Origin: Orobanche coerulescens
Lineage: Eukaryota > Streptophyta > Magnoliopsida > Lamiales > Orobanchaceae
NCBI GenBank assembly: GCA_033398695.1
Contig: CM065816.1
Span: 129,677,358-129,741,357 of the forward strand
DNA: 64,000 bases
Direction: 5' to 3'
Shown: positions 24,186 to 34,961 of the stretch, one piece after another
Layout: each line of letters begins with the position of its first letter
How positions within the stretch are numbered: the stretch's first letter is position 1
Position numbers and translations under genes: made by a program
Notes under the pieces: generated by a model
Database searches by the model: none
What the model was told of the DNA's origin: nothing
The model's input: only the letters and a program-made list of their open reading frames with translations

Positions 24186-24565
24186 TAAATGTAACACCCC
24201 CAAAACCGTATGGGAATATTACACGCCGTAAACCCTTTCGCAAGGATCTACCGAGCTAAACGTCCATAAACAACCAAAAGCTTGCCCGTCCAGGGTCAAA
24301 CAATATAATAATACAGACCGTCAAGGTCACTTACATATAAACACACAGACCGATGAGGTCACACAACTCTATCAACAGGACTGACTAATAACATTACCCA
24401 CACAGGGGTCGAAATACAATACAGCGGAAGACTGGATCAACTCTAACAATACAACTAAACTCTACCAACTCTCAACTCTTGATTAGTATCGCAGCTCGTC
24501 ATCCCCTTGTGCCAATCCTGTGACTGCTCCCCGAACTGCATGTACAGGCCTTGAGCAGACATCCA

Positions 24566-24605
24566 CCCCGAATACTCGGGGTTAGTAAACTCCTTTGTTT
24601 TACTA
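24566..24605 (-). ncRNA. Tandem hairpin element of Tekay-A 5' LTR
   Basis: The hairpin CCCCGA/TCGGGG is retained with one pair fewer than in the other LTR. The adjacent hairpin (arms TAGTAAA / TTTACTA) is slightly weakened by indels. Confidence 0.5.
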
Positions 24606-24923
24606 GTGCAAGTATCAAACCATACGAAAAGTAACAAGCAAATAGCAACTACGAATTTAATACGGAAATCCATTATCAAAATGTTCCCGAGAAGTTTTAG
24701 AATTTCGAACTCAAGTAAGAGATATTTGAAAAGGAACACATCATCTCGGGGATTTTTGAAACAGAAATTCTTTTGGACCTCGAGTCCCAATTTACAAAAC
24801 CTTTTCGAAAACATTAGGGCCTTAGCCCGATTCTCGTTTCAAAGCACACCAAATAATATATCATTATGAGTCCGAGATCCATATTTAAAATGTTACCCGA
24901 ACAATCACTGCTACACGATCACT

Positions 24924-25310
24924 GTTCGTACACATCATGTACCGAACTCCGGAGGCCTCGACGGACCTTACCCGGACTGCACACATTGTTCGTACACATC
25001 ATGTACCGAACTCCGGAGGCCTCGACGGACCCTACCCGGCTACAACACACACTGTTCGTACACATCATGTACCGAACTCCGGAGGCCTCAACGGACCCTA
25101 CCCGGCTACAGCATCGTTCGTACACATCATGTACCGAACTCCAGAGGTCTCGTCAGACCTTACCTGGATCACACACCTTGTCCGTACACGTCATGTACCG
25201 GACTCCAGAGGCCTCGTCAGACCCTACCTGGTTCACACACTTTGTTCGTACACATCATGTACCGAACTCCAGAGGCCTCGTCAGACCCTACCTGGATCAC
25301 ACACACATCG
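24924..25310. repeat. Minisatellite in Tekay-A 5' LTR
   Basis: There are six units of 62-66 bp starting at about 24924, 24988, 25054, 25116, 25180 and 25244. Each begins GTTCGTACACATCATGTACC and contains GAGGCCTCG. The region is read through by an incidental 186-codon ORF, which I do not consider a gene. Confidence 0.88.
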
Positions 25311-26247
25311 ACTCGACACAATTCATAATCATTAAATGTCAAGTCATTCCACATTTACGCCGAATGTACAATCAAGCAAGTAAACCAAAACAACACAAAC
25401 ATCATGATCATCACAACGACTCTTAACCAACACAACACACATTCGGTACACAATTCATTGAAGAAACACTTGTACAACCATCTCATATGTACATCGAAAT
25501 CCTGCACAAATGGCACAACGCCTAACACGTATACCAATATATCACTATTATCACAAAGCCTTCAAATTTCGGAAAACACAACCAACTCAAACGGAACATA
25601 TTTACGGAGGCAAGCAAAATCGTTATACATATCATACGTAATTACTATTCACAAGATACAAGTCGTATAATAAGATACTTGCCTTAATAACCGCTACCAA
25701 ACGCTCCGAAGAACACGGTTCGGCCAGGAAGCTCGGACTCAAGAAGACAACGAGCGAAAGGGTTCCACTCGAGTTCTTCACAAGAATTCGACCCTAACAA
25801 CATATAATCAATAAATCATCGATCATACGAGGAAGAATAATCGTAGAACGCCCGAAAACCCTCTATGACATTTCTAGGACACCTTCAAGGCGTCGATCAA
25901 GAACTCGACCAAAATAACGAATCGATACGACCCAACCATGGAATAACAAGGAAAATGATATAATACATCTAAATAATCATCAATCCATCACAATCCTAAG
26001 TTAAAACGGATTAAACGGACAAATCGAACAAAATCCCCAAAACTATATTTTAGGAAAACTTGCCTTGATTCGGTCGGAGCAAGTTATGGAAGGATTAATC
26101 GATGTTATGAACTTCAAAACTTCATGGATTTAACCCCTAACAACATCCCTCCATGATCATCAAATCTCCGGCCCAGCGGAAGAGGAAGAAAGCGAGTGAG
26201 AAAAATGAAGAAAAACCCATTCTTTGGGCCTTAAATAGGGTGACAGA

Positions 26248-26525
26248 CTCGACCGTGTCCGCCCGACACGGTCGTGGCGCGATGGCAGCGAGGACTCGAC
26301 CGTGTCCTGCTAGACACGGTCGCGCCTTCCGATAGTGACCCGTCGCGGCGCTCGGCAATGACTCGACCGTGTCCTGGAACACGGTCGGGCCTCTGGCGAT
26401 CGCTTGGCTTATCTGGAAGAGTTCGGCTCGGCCGTGCTGCGACACGGTCGGGTCTGAGGCGAGACTTCCGGCTTATCCGGACGAAATGCAGCACGGGCCG
26501 TGTCGGACGACACGGCCGAGTTCGG
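26248..26525. promoter_or_regulatory. Palindrome cluster upstream of TATA in Tekay-A 5' LTR
   Basis: Inverted repeats of CCGTGTC / GACACGG (five pairs) lie just upstream, in element sense, of the CTATTTAAGG TATA-like box at 26230-26240. Confidence 0.7.
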
Positions 26526-27223
26526 CGGCAGTGATCGCCAATAACGAGCGGGTGAGCTAAAACGACCATAACTCTCGTCAGGACTCGATTGACTCACCGT
26601 TCGAACCATTGGAAAGCTAACTCGATTCTCTATAATATTGCAAGATTCAGAATTTTTGGAGTTACCAAAAATTAATGGTGATCCAACAAAGTCGAACTCA
26701 TACTTAGAAAAGTCGTTTAGTAATCCCGAATTCAACAAAAGCGACACCGAAACCCGAACCTGAATACGAACCGAAGATACGGTTACAAAGTACTCACAAA
26801 GACGAATCTAAGAGCTAGTAGAACACACGATTCCGACCACCCGAAGGCTCGAAATTCGACAACGGAAGGTAATTACCCCAAACTTTGGGAAATTACGAAA
26901 ATGGCCCAAATGCCCGAAAATCACCATACGACAACGAATAATCAAACCGAAGCTCACAACACGTATAACAACGTTAAATGAACTTACGAAAAACCCCAAA
27001 CGACAGTTTCGAACGAGATTCACAAGAACCGAACTCAAGCGCGGAAAAGTCGCTAAAAAGCACGGAACTCAACAAAGCAGCACCGAAACGAACTCGGATG
27101 ACAAAAGTGCATAATTAAATATTCTCCGAATGACGAAACGGTCATGAGAGAGTCGTCAAAACAGACTCCGACCAAAAAAAAAGAAATTTACCGAAAATCG
27201 AAAATTGCGGATATTACAGTCTA

Positions 27224-28277
27224 CCCGGTCGATGTAATCCTCATCCGATTCGTCCTTCCCCTGCCTGATTTTCATTATGCGGTGGGGACCTTCCGGGCGA
27301 GCGACCTTGGCGGCGAAGTACGACGTGAAGTCGTTCGCTAGCTTCTCAAAGCAATTGATTGAGCGAGATGGTAGTGAGATGTACCACCTGTGGGCGAGAT
27401 CGCCCAGGGTTAACGGGAACATACGACATTTCGTCGCATCTGAAGCTCCGTATCCGGTCATGTAGATCCGGAATTTGCTTAAGTGGGTTTCCGGATCCGA
27501 TCTCCCCTCGTATAGAGGTGTTTGTGGGGGATTGATCGTTGGTTGGGCCGGCGAGCTCGTCTGAGTCGCGAGTGGTTCGCTTGACCCAACGATCGGTCTC
27601 CTGGCGCCTGCCCCATTTTCCAGGAGCGCCTTCATCTCGTCGAGCTGGCGTTGCATGGCGGCCATCGCCGTTGCCTGACTGCTCGCCGAGTGGCTCTCAG
27701 AGCGTGAACCAAGGCGATCGTGTACTGATCCCCTAGCCCCGTGGTGAATGACGAGCTCCCTGCCAGTGGGTTCCTTCCTTGGGCGAGCAGGGGCTCGCTG
27801 ACCGACCTGTCTCTTGGGAGTCGGATATGCCGAACTCCTGGTAAAGGATTCAGATACTGATGTCTCCCGGCTGGGGCCTGAGTGCCCAGGTCGCCAGGAG
27901 GGATCGCTCCCCAGGCGGCTGAAGACGGAATCGTCCCGCCTTACGAGAGCCTTCTCCTGCGGCTCGGGGCTCTCTGTCGATTTCTCAACATAGATCCCCT
28001 TGAGCTTCCGTTTGCTTACCCGGCGGTTAGCTGATGGAGTGATGGTGGGCGAATCGCGGGCCCTCTGTCGTTCCCTGAGGATGGCTATAGCCTCCTCAAT
28101 CTGTTCCGATGTCTGGAACTGATCGAGTGAGAGGCTAGAACTGTCCCTTGGGGGCGGGAGTGAGAGCCTAGCATCGCCACGGTCGCCTTCCGCCGTGGGC
28201 TGGGATTCGGTCCTCGCCGGAATAAGATTTCCGGCGGATCTCAGGGTGGCCCTCTTGGAGGTTGTTGCTGATGTCAT
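27224..28277 (-). pseudogene. Tat-1 gag N-terminal part, cut by the Tekay-A insertion
   Basis: The ATG at 28277 starts a gag of about 350 codons. A Ser/Arg-rich N-terminus (SLSLDQFQTSEQIEEAI) is followed by the retrotransposon gag core with YMTGYGASDATKCRMFPL, LAHRWYISLPSRSI and FAAKVARPEGPHRI. It stops in DYIDRVD at the insertion point, and the next residues are found at 13846. Allowing for the 5-bp TSD, the frame is continuous across the break, so gag-pol was a single ORF before the insertion. The protein would form the capsid of virus-like particles. Confidence 0.92.
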
Positions 28278-28386
28278 TTTCTGAAGGTTTTTCTATTGAA
28301 GAACAGTGAGTGTTTCTTCAAGTATATGCCCGGAGAACAGTGAGTGTTCTTCGAGACGGTAGGAATAAAAATGAAGGTTTAGATGT

Positions 28387-28404
28387 CCTTCCTCTAGCGC
28401 CAAT
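28387..28404 (-). promoter_or_regulatory. Primer binding site of Tat-1
   Basis: Immediately inside the 5' LTR the element sense reads ATTGGCGCTAGAGGAAGG. The same sequence (ATTGGCGCTAGA...) follows the 5' LTRs of the two gag-only Tat copies at 18303 and 37367. The priming tRNA was not identified. Confidence 0.7.
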
Positions 28405-29436
28405 TGTTGTTACCCAAACTATTATCCGGAGATAGTATTGCTGGAATGATCGAGTAACAAACAAATGCGAGAACACTTCCGTGAGAAAATAGATAACACA
28501 AGATTTGCCGGGGTTGTTAATCCCGGGCTTGAATGCTCTCACGAGATGTTATTAATAAATATACTGTCGAGTACAAATATTAATGTTAGAATCTAATACA
28601 AGGAGTGTAAAGACTTCTAGTTATCTAGGCTTTAGAGCGCGTAGATTGCCGGAAGAACCAGATAGATAGATCTGTGAGTTCTTGCTTGGGATATATGATG
28701 AATGTGTATGAATATCACTATGAATGTGTAAGTGGTTGCTAAAAGAGTCTTTGATTCTCTCTTTTGTGTGTATTTTGCACTGAATTCGTAGTCAAAATCG
28801 CGTCCCTTTGCTGCTGCGGTGAGTTCTCTATTTATAGGGGACAAGGTAGTTGGGACCCCTCAGGCGATCGCCGGCGACCGCCGTTTTTTTATATTATAAT
28901 AAGGTGGCCGATCGTCCCGTCATGAACATTCCCTTAAAGTTCCCTCACATGGGGTTGTTCATAAAGTTCCTCACATGGTGTTCCCTTAAAGTCGTGCTTC
29001 TTTGGGGCCAGTAGTGTGAGCCAATGAGAGGCCAACACGCGTCTGGGCGGTGTGAGGAGGACCCACTTTGTACCTTTCGGCGGCTTTGTCGGTAGGTGTG
29101 GTAGGTGTGGTAGGTGACGGTGGGGTCAAAGATCTATCTCACGGTATCTCGAAGATCCGCATGTGGGCCACCGTCAAGATTCGGTCTTCGATGACTTTGA
29201 CGGATCTGGGATCCATACGTGGCATGAGATGATCGCCTCTGGTCCGCTCATTCTGAGGACGATCGTCAGATATCAAAAGACGATCGCTGGGTGCCAAAAG
29301 ACGATCGCTAGGTACCAAAAGACGATCGCCGTATTGTGCCGAACTCTAGGAGTTTGTCCAGAGTATGTCTTCCATGGTTGGTTTCTCTGATCGTGATGAC
29401 GATCGCCTATAGAGACGTTTTAATCGTCGCACAACA
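28405..29436 (-). repeat. Tat-1 5' LTR (1032 bp)
   Basis: In plus coordinates it begins TGTTGTTACCC and ends GCACAACA (TG...CA in either direction). In element sense it has a TATA box CCTATAAATAGAG at about 28826-28838, downstream of several GCGATCGC/ACGATCGT palindromes. The LTR 3' end is homologous to that of the gag-only Tat LTRs (shared AGAGCATTCAAGCCCGGG block). Confidence 0.92.
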
Positions 29437-29765
29437 ACTTGTATTAACGATCCTGTCTTTAGCCATTGTACGACCCGATACCCAACAGTATGAAAAAGTG
29501 TGGTTGGTGAGACTGAAATTGTTTTTTCCTCTAGATATGGCGGCCATAAGTTGTTATAGGAAGACATCGCCGCCTCCGAAAAAATATGAGGCTGAAGTGG
29601 ATCTATTGCCGAGGACGTATGGAAGAAGTTTATGGTTTGCCGTGAGAGTGGAAGGGTATCTTGAGTAGACCGAGGGACGATCATGGCGGTAGGACCGCTG
29701 AAGAGGGATGACCCGAGGGCGTCTCTAATTCGCCAGACATGCTGATTACCCTATTTCTGATTTTA
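29437..29765. other. Unclassified sequence right of Tat-1
   Basis: A plus-strand reading frame through 29460-29668 ends in LPRTYGRSLWFAVRVEGYLE. I do not recognise it, and it continues from Tat LTR sequence, so its start is unknown. It may be a host exon fragment cut by the Tat-1 insertion, or chance. Confidence 0.3.
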
Positions 29766-30050
29766 TCTATACTATATAAAATTTATTTCCCTTAATTTAA
29801 TGTGGAAGGGGAATTTATATACTTATTCATGTTAAAGTATTACATATGAATAGACTATTTTAATTGTAACTTTTAATGTAAATAAACTAATTTAAATACA
29901 AAAGTTATGATAAACATCACAATGCAAATGCACCTTCTAATACACAATGTGATTAAAATGAACTTTTAAATGATAGTATAAATTACAAGATAGTTAAATT
30001 TTAGTTATGAAATCTTAGATACAATCGGTGCATCGCACGGGTTGAATAAA
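29766..30050 (+). mobile_element. Possible Helitron-like remnant
   Basis: It begins TCTATACTATATAAAA, a common plant Helitron start. It contains CGGTGCATCGCACGGG at about 30024, similar to the terminal hairpin of the two clear Helitrons. No CTRR end follows, so this is at best a truncated copy. Confidence 0.3.
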
Positions 30051-31448
30051 CCAAAAACAACCCCGGAGCAACATACGGGTTAGTAAGGCCTCATTTCATA
30101 TAACTAATTACATAGACTAAAATAAAAGGACAATAACAATAAAAAAACATATAAACTTCTCTAAAAGGCATTTAAATTCTGCCATCTGCTCATTCAACCG
30201 TGTGCCCCAACATTACGTACAAAACACGTAGATATTCAACCAAATACCGTGCATCACACGGATTGGATAATGTCTCGTATATTATGAAGTTGAGTATTTA
30301 GTTGCAAATCTTAAATGAGTGAAGTGAAAAAAGTTGATATCGTACATTTTCTTTTAGGTTTTGAACAATCTAAAATGTTCAATAATAATGTTATGTATAA
30401 ATTATGTAGTTTGGTTTCTTTAAGATATAATCTTGATCGTTCATCTTTTCATTAAATATTGAACTGATCAGTACAAAAACTAATCTTCGATTCAATTTTT
30501 AAAGTATTCTTTATATTATTTTAAGATACTTTTTTATGATTTAAATCGAAAGCTATCTATGATCAAAATTATCTTGGAAAACAAGAACGGCTTGTATTAT
30601 GAATGAGTCCGGTTTAGCCATTTGGGAATGATTCTCAAGGACGGGTAAAATTGTACAATCATTTTAATATAAAAAAGCTGTTATAATAATTAGAAGCAAA
30701 AAAATAGGAAAATTTTGACCATATTAATTATTTGAATCCCTTATTTCTTGGATATAATTAATATCCCAAGAAAATAGTTGCAATCCCATATTAATTCATT
30801 TCTTCATTTATTTCTTCATATCTTCATTCCTTTCTTCGTCAATAAGTTTAATTGTTCTCAAACTCCTGCAGAAAAAAATGAACAATATCGATTCGAATTA
30901 TGTCAATAACTTCTGCAACAAAGTTTTTTATTGCAGAAAATATCACCAACTCAATACATACCTGTGGAAACACTTTCATATCTAGATGAGATTCACTATT
31001 GTCACCATTATACACTAATAATCTGGTGACAAATAACTATAAAAGGTTATCATCTAAGGAATAACATGTGGAAACAATTATACTGCAACTGAATAAATTC
31101 AAAAATAATAAGTGTCATCACATGTACGCAGAAGTATGAAAATATTTGCACAAAATATTACCACACGCAAAACATAATAATTGAAACATTTGAACGAAAT
31201 GTCACTAGAACAATGCATATGTATGATATTAACACGAGGAAATGAGAAAAACAATTATCAGAAAAACAATTATCATCATTGTATATTAACACTTGGTGAC
31301 AAATAACTTCAAACATTACCATCTATGGAATAATATGTGGAAACAAATATACCGTAATTAAATAAATATAAAAATAGAATGTGTTGCCACATTCAAACAA
31401 AAATATACTTTGCCTAACAATATCACATGTCCTTGCTCAAATATGAAA
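30051..31448. other. AT-rich intergenic DNA with a diverged duplication
   Basis: No gene is seen. A segment of about 110 bp near 31020-31130 (GGTGACAAATAACT...GTGGAAACAA) recurs in diverged form near 31290-31395. A second Helitron-hairpin-like motif (ACCGTGCATCACACGG) lies at about 30246. Confidence 0.5.
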
Positions 31449-32247
31449 TCTATACTTCTATTAAAAGAGAGTCGTGACACATGTCACTCTCTGAGTTTTT
31501 TTATTTTTTATTTTAAAATATAGTTTATATATAGAGATGTATTTTTAAATTTCTTAAAAAAAATTCTAGATATGTATTGTGGGAGTTTTATTCCACAACT
31601 TACACTCATCTACCAATAAAAAAATCCTTCCTTTATTCTTTTAGCTTAAAATTTTAAATGTTTATAATTTTTTAAATCACGTTTGTTTTTAATGAAAAAT
31701 ATATCAAATTAATTTTTATTTCACAATTTTCAACTAGACATCCATATGAATATAATAAATTTGATGGATTTACAATAATGACCGATTGCACAAAAAAATT
31801 ATATTATAAAAACTATGAATATTTATTTTCAGTAAAATTAATTGATGCAAAATAAAAATATATTAACTCATTTATTGCTTACATAAAAAATAAATTATGA
31901 TATTTATTTAATTATAATAACTAAAAATAATAAAACATACACTGCATACACACACATATTAAGACTTAATCACATATTACTTTCGTCTCTAAAATTTGTT
32001 CCTACTTTTTTCGGTATGTCCAGGAAATTTGTTCATGTAATGGACACTAATTGACTTAATACTCCGCTAATGTGGTACTCTTTCTTAAATTATATTACAC
32101 CCCATAATACACTCAATAAGTCTTTTATTAATATTACGCTAATATGATATTCATGTCGAAGATTATCAAAAATAAATTTAAAGATCGAGAAATTATTTTC
32201 TAATAAGAGAATATCTTATGCGGTGCATCGCACCGGAGAACATCTAG
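31449..32247 (+). mobile_element. Non-autonomous Helitron, 799 bp (Helitron-1)
   Basis: It starts TCTATACTTCTATTAAAAG after an A and ends with the hairpin GCGGTGCATCGCACCG, then GAGAACATCTAG before a T, as Helitrons do (insertion between A and T, 3' hairpin, CTAG end). It has no Rep/helicase ORF. A second copy of equal length is at 33225-34023. Confidence 0.9.
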
Positions 32248-32310
32248 TTAAATATAATACACATGCATATATTAAAATATAATATATCACCACGTTTACA
32301 CGTAATGAGA

Positions 32311-32366
32311 GCACTTCTCGAAAATAAAAAAAAAAAAAAAAAAAAGAAAAAAGCACTTCTCGAAAT
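32311..32366. repeat. A-rich tract flanked by a 13-bp direct repeat
   Basis: GCACTTCTCGAAA occurs at 32311-32323 and 32353-32365, on both sides of an almost pure A run. This resembles the TSD of a severely 5'-truncated LINE or SINE insertion in which little more than the A tail remains. Confidence 0.5.
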
Positions 32367-32414
32367 ATGTCACTTAAATTATGAAGTAATTGAAAACACT
32401 TAATATATCAATAC

Positions 32415-32627
32415 TCAGGTGACAAAAGAAAGGGAAACTTCATCTTTCTCCTTCTCCCCTTTCACAACCTCCTCTGCTTTCTCAACCTTCTCTGGTTCCG
32501 GCTCCGGCGGCGCCTTCTTTTCTACAACCGTGGTCGCAAGTTTCTCCTCCACCGGCAAGTCAGGCGTCACCACCTTCTCAGCCGCACATGGCACATGTGG
32601 GGTCATCTTCTTGGTTTCCTCAGCCAT
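32415..32627 (-). CDS. Short Glu/Lys/Pro-rich protein, possibly a host gene or first-exon fragment
   Basis: The ATG at 32627 lies in a strong plant context (CCCATGGCT) and opens 70 codons beginning MAEETKKMTPHVPCAAEKVV and ending DEVSLSFVT. The composition is acidic, with VEKKAPPEPEPEKVEK repeats. The style resembles N-termini of patellin-like proteins, but no domain is present to prove it. A minus-strand TATA box lies about 110 bp upstream, which favours a real transcription unit. An in-frame upstream ATG at 32720 would give 101 residues, but it lies in a poor, pyrimidine-tract leader. The frame ends just before the Helitron-1/A-tract cluster, so downstream exons could have been displaced. 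It may also be an intact small gene. Confidence 0.5.
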   Translation of the reverse strand: MAEETKKMTPHVPCAAEKVVTPDLPVEEKLATTVVEKKAPPEPEPEKVEKAEEVVKGEKEKDEVSLSFVT

Positions 32628-32731
32628 GGGTAGAGTGCAAAAGAAAGGGGAATAAACTTTGTTTCTTGTCGTTTTTTTTTTTCTTTTTTCCTCTTTCAGA
32701 AAAACCTTTTTGCTGTTCACCAGAATGATTT

Positions 32732-32742
32732 GCTATATAAAG
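32732..32742 (-). promoter_or_regulatory. TATA box for the short minus-strand gene
   Basis: The minus strand reads CTTTATATAGC here, about 105-115 bp before the ATG at 32627, with a pyrimidine-rich leader between. Confidence 0.5.
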
Positions 32743-33224
32743 AGAAAAAGGGGGCGAAAAGGAAAAAAAAAAATTAGTTAAATAGAAGAAAAAAATTGAT
32801 TATTTCCATTTAAATTGATCCGAAAATTAAATTTTGGAAGAGATAATTACCAGTATACTTTTTTTCTATATTTTAAATGTCCTTCGTCGATCTTATTTTT
32901 AAAACAATCTTATGAATGATATTTGCTTAAGAAGCTCCTTAAACATTACTCCCAAGCAGGGGTGGAGCCAGGGGGTCCGGGAGGGTCCACGGACCCTGCT
33001 GGCCGGCGGAATTGCAAGGGAAGGGGGTCCGGGGAGGTCCGATCGGGGGTTCCTAGGAATTGCCGGATTGTGGAAGAAGGGTTTTTGGCTTTTTGGGGAA
33101 GACGATGGGTTCCCCTCATTTTTCTTTTTTTATTTTTTATTGTATATTCTCCTGATATGAAACGATGTCGTTTCAGTAAGTAAACTTACTAATCCTAAAC
33201 GACGTTGTTTTGGACTCTAAAAAA

Positions 33225-34023
33225 TCTATACTTCTATTAAAAGAGAGTTGTGACACATGTCATTTTGTAAAGTTTTTGATTTTTTTATTTTAAAATAAAA
33301 TTTATATAGAGAGATGTATTCTTAAATTTCAAAAAAAAAAAATTTAGATATGTATTGTGGGTTATTCCACAACTTACACTCATCTATCAATAAAAAATCT
33401 TTCCGTTATTTTTTAGCTTAAAATTTCAAATGTTTTCAATTTTTTAAATCAAGTTTAGTTTTAATGAAAAATATATCAAAATTAATTTTTATTTCACAAT
33501 TTTGAACTAGACATCTATATGAATATAATAAATTTGATGGATTTACAATAATGACCGATTGCACAAAAAAATTATCTTAGAAAAAATATGAATATTTATT
33601 TTCAGTAAAATTAATTGATGCAAACTAAAAATATATTAACTCATTTATTGCTTACATAAAAAATAAATTATGATATTCATTTAATTATAATAACTAAAAA
33701 TAATAAAAACATACACTGCACATACACACATATATTTAGACTTAATAACATATTACTTTCGTCCCCAAAATTTGTTCCTACTTTTTTTTCGGTATGTCCA
33801 GGAAATTTGTTTGTAATGAATACTAATTGACTTAACACTCCCCTAATGTGGTACTCTTTCTTGAATTATATTACACCTTATAATACACTCAATAAGTCTT
33901 TTATTAATATTACGCTAATATGATACTCATGTAGAAAATCATCAAACATAAATTTAGAGATCGAAAAATTATTTTCTAATAAGAGAATATCTTATGCGGT
34001 GCATCGCACCGGAGAACATCTAG
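33225..34023 (+). mobile_element. Non-autonomous Helitron, 799 bp (Helitron-2)
   Basis: It has the same start (TCTATACTTCTATTAAAAG, preceded by A), the same terminal hairpin GCGGTGCATCGCACCG and the same CTAG end followed by T as Helitron-1. The length is identical and the sequence highly similar. It is inserted in the 5' part of the hAT element. Confidence 0.9.
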
Positions 34024-34523
34024 TATATATATAAAACAGACGCGCAAAATAGAGGACAGAAGCCGCAGAACAGATTCTGCAGAATAGAGGGGGGCAAACG
34101 GCAGACCGCATAAACAAACCAACGCGTCTCTGAGTCTCTCCCTCTCCGTCAGACTGCTGCAAATTACACCACGCGATCTTGCATCCCGCTGCCCGGTAAT
34201 TTGTTGGAGTATTTATCTAGATCCAGATTCAATAGGACAATGTTATATTTAAATTTTAGGGTTTTAATTATTATTTTTTATTATTTAGATTTATAATTTA
34301 GGATTTATTTATTAAAATTGGGATTTGAGAATATCTTCAAAATCACAATTTATGCATGCCAATTGATATTTATTGAGTCACTTGAGTCTTGAGTATAACT
34401 TGAAAATATGAATTTTTTTTGTTATTTTTTATTGTGGGATATTTGTTGAATCTAATGTACTTTGGGAATATGAATTTATTCATTGTTTGTTGATTCATGA
34501 TTGATTGATTGTGATTTAGGAAT

Positions 34524-34956
34524 ATGGAAAAATATTTTTCAGGAACTAAGAGCCCATCAACGACAAGTACTCCCCAACAACAATTTATTGTGTCTTCAAG
34601 TACACCGAGTGAGTCATTATATGAGGATTTTATTGTTAAATCAAGTGGAAAAAGAGCTAGAACGGAATCTGAGACTAACCCTATTTGCGAGGGGATGATA
34701 TTATTAGTGATCCAGGACTTTGCAAATACATAAACAACTATGAGCCGCGAATTAGAGATGAAGTTAGAAAAAATATGTGCAAATGGGTCCTTGCCAACCA
34801 CTTTCTCGTGTTTAGCCGATAATAAAAATACAAGATCGAATGAGGGCTTTTCAAGTTGAATGATTCAAAAAATGGGAATAGTTGGAATATACCATTTCAA
34901 AAGGTGCCGTATTTTGCTTATGGTGTTATCTTTTGGAGATAAAAAAAGTCGGAGAT
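34524..34956 (+). pseudogene. hAT transposase N-terminal part (TTF zinc-finger type)
   Basis: The ATG at 34524 starts MEKYFSGTKSPSTTSTPQQQ, a typical N-terminus of TTF/DUF4371 hAT-derived proteins. A 5'-leader intron (GGTAAT at about 34196 to TTTAG at about 34520) is likely. After a frameshift near 34700 the frame reads SDPGLCKYINNY and PRIRDEVRKN. Further indels follow. Near the insertion point WCYLLEIKKVGDE joins in frame with VFSKKGFQNWK at 46303, as in related proteins. It is broken by frameshifts and by the LTR insertion. Confidence 0.85.
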
Positions 34957-34961
34957 GAGGT
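34957..34961. repeat. Target-site duplication GAGGT, left
   Basis: GAGGT precedes TGTTCGC at 34962 and is repeated at 46298-46302 after TTATCA. It proves that 34962-46297 is one insertion with later nested material. Confidence 0.93.

Larger units (their letters stand above)
13852..27218 (-). mobile_element. Tekay/Del-like gypsy retrotransposon lacking coding domains (Tekay-A)
   Basis: Two LTRs of 3035 and 3029 bp flank about 2.8 kb of internal DNA, once the nested Tat-2 element is removed. In element sense (minus) the LTRs run TGTAATATCCGC...GGGGGTGTTACA. A primer binding site TGGTATCGAGCTTAGGTT follows the 5' LTR and a purine tract precedes the 3' LTR. No gag or pol domain is recognisable in the internal region, so this is a large non-autonomous derivative. 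Termini, PBS and the TTTCGGGACGAAACTT segment before the 3' LTR match Del/Tekay chromoviruses; the family call is inferred from these. Confidence 0.9.
24190..27218 (-). repeat. Tekay-A 5' LTR (3029 bp)
   Basis: It has the same termini and internal order as 13852-16886: hairpin pair at 24566-24605, minisatellite at 24924-25310, TATA-like CTATTTAAGG at about 26230-26240, palindrome cluster at 26248-26525 and a conserved U3 to 27218. The TSD GTCTA follows at 27219. Confidence 0.93.
4399..29436 (-). mobile_element. Tat-type Ty3/gypsy retrotransposon (Tat-1), split by a nested element
   Basis: This is a minus-strand element. The 5' LTR is 28405-29436, with a PBS next to it. Gag starts at 28277 and pol ends at 9123. 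A large non-coding and antisense-ORF region spans 4882-9122, and the 3' LTR starts at 4881 and is cut by Copia-1 at 4399. Both LTR copies begin, in element sense, TGTTGTGCGACGATTAAAAC. The element is interrupted between 13852 and 27218 by a Tekay-like element. Pol order PR-RT-RNH-INT, a second RNase H domain and an antisense ORF before the 3' LTR place it in the Tat lineage. CGATCG motifs are very frequent throughout. Confidence 0.93.

Noticed and set aside
24866..25426. 186-codon ORF through the Tekay-A LTR minisatellite
   Set aside because: The frame is open because the repeat unit lacks stops; the peptide is a repeat translation and the other LTR breaks it.
34370..34801. 143-codon minus-strand ORF overlapping the hAT gene
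   Set aside because: It is the antisense shadow of the transposase N-terminus and leader, with low-complexity AT-rich translation.
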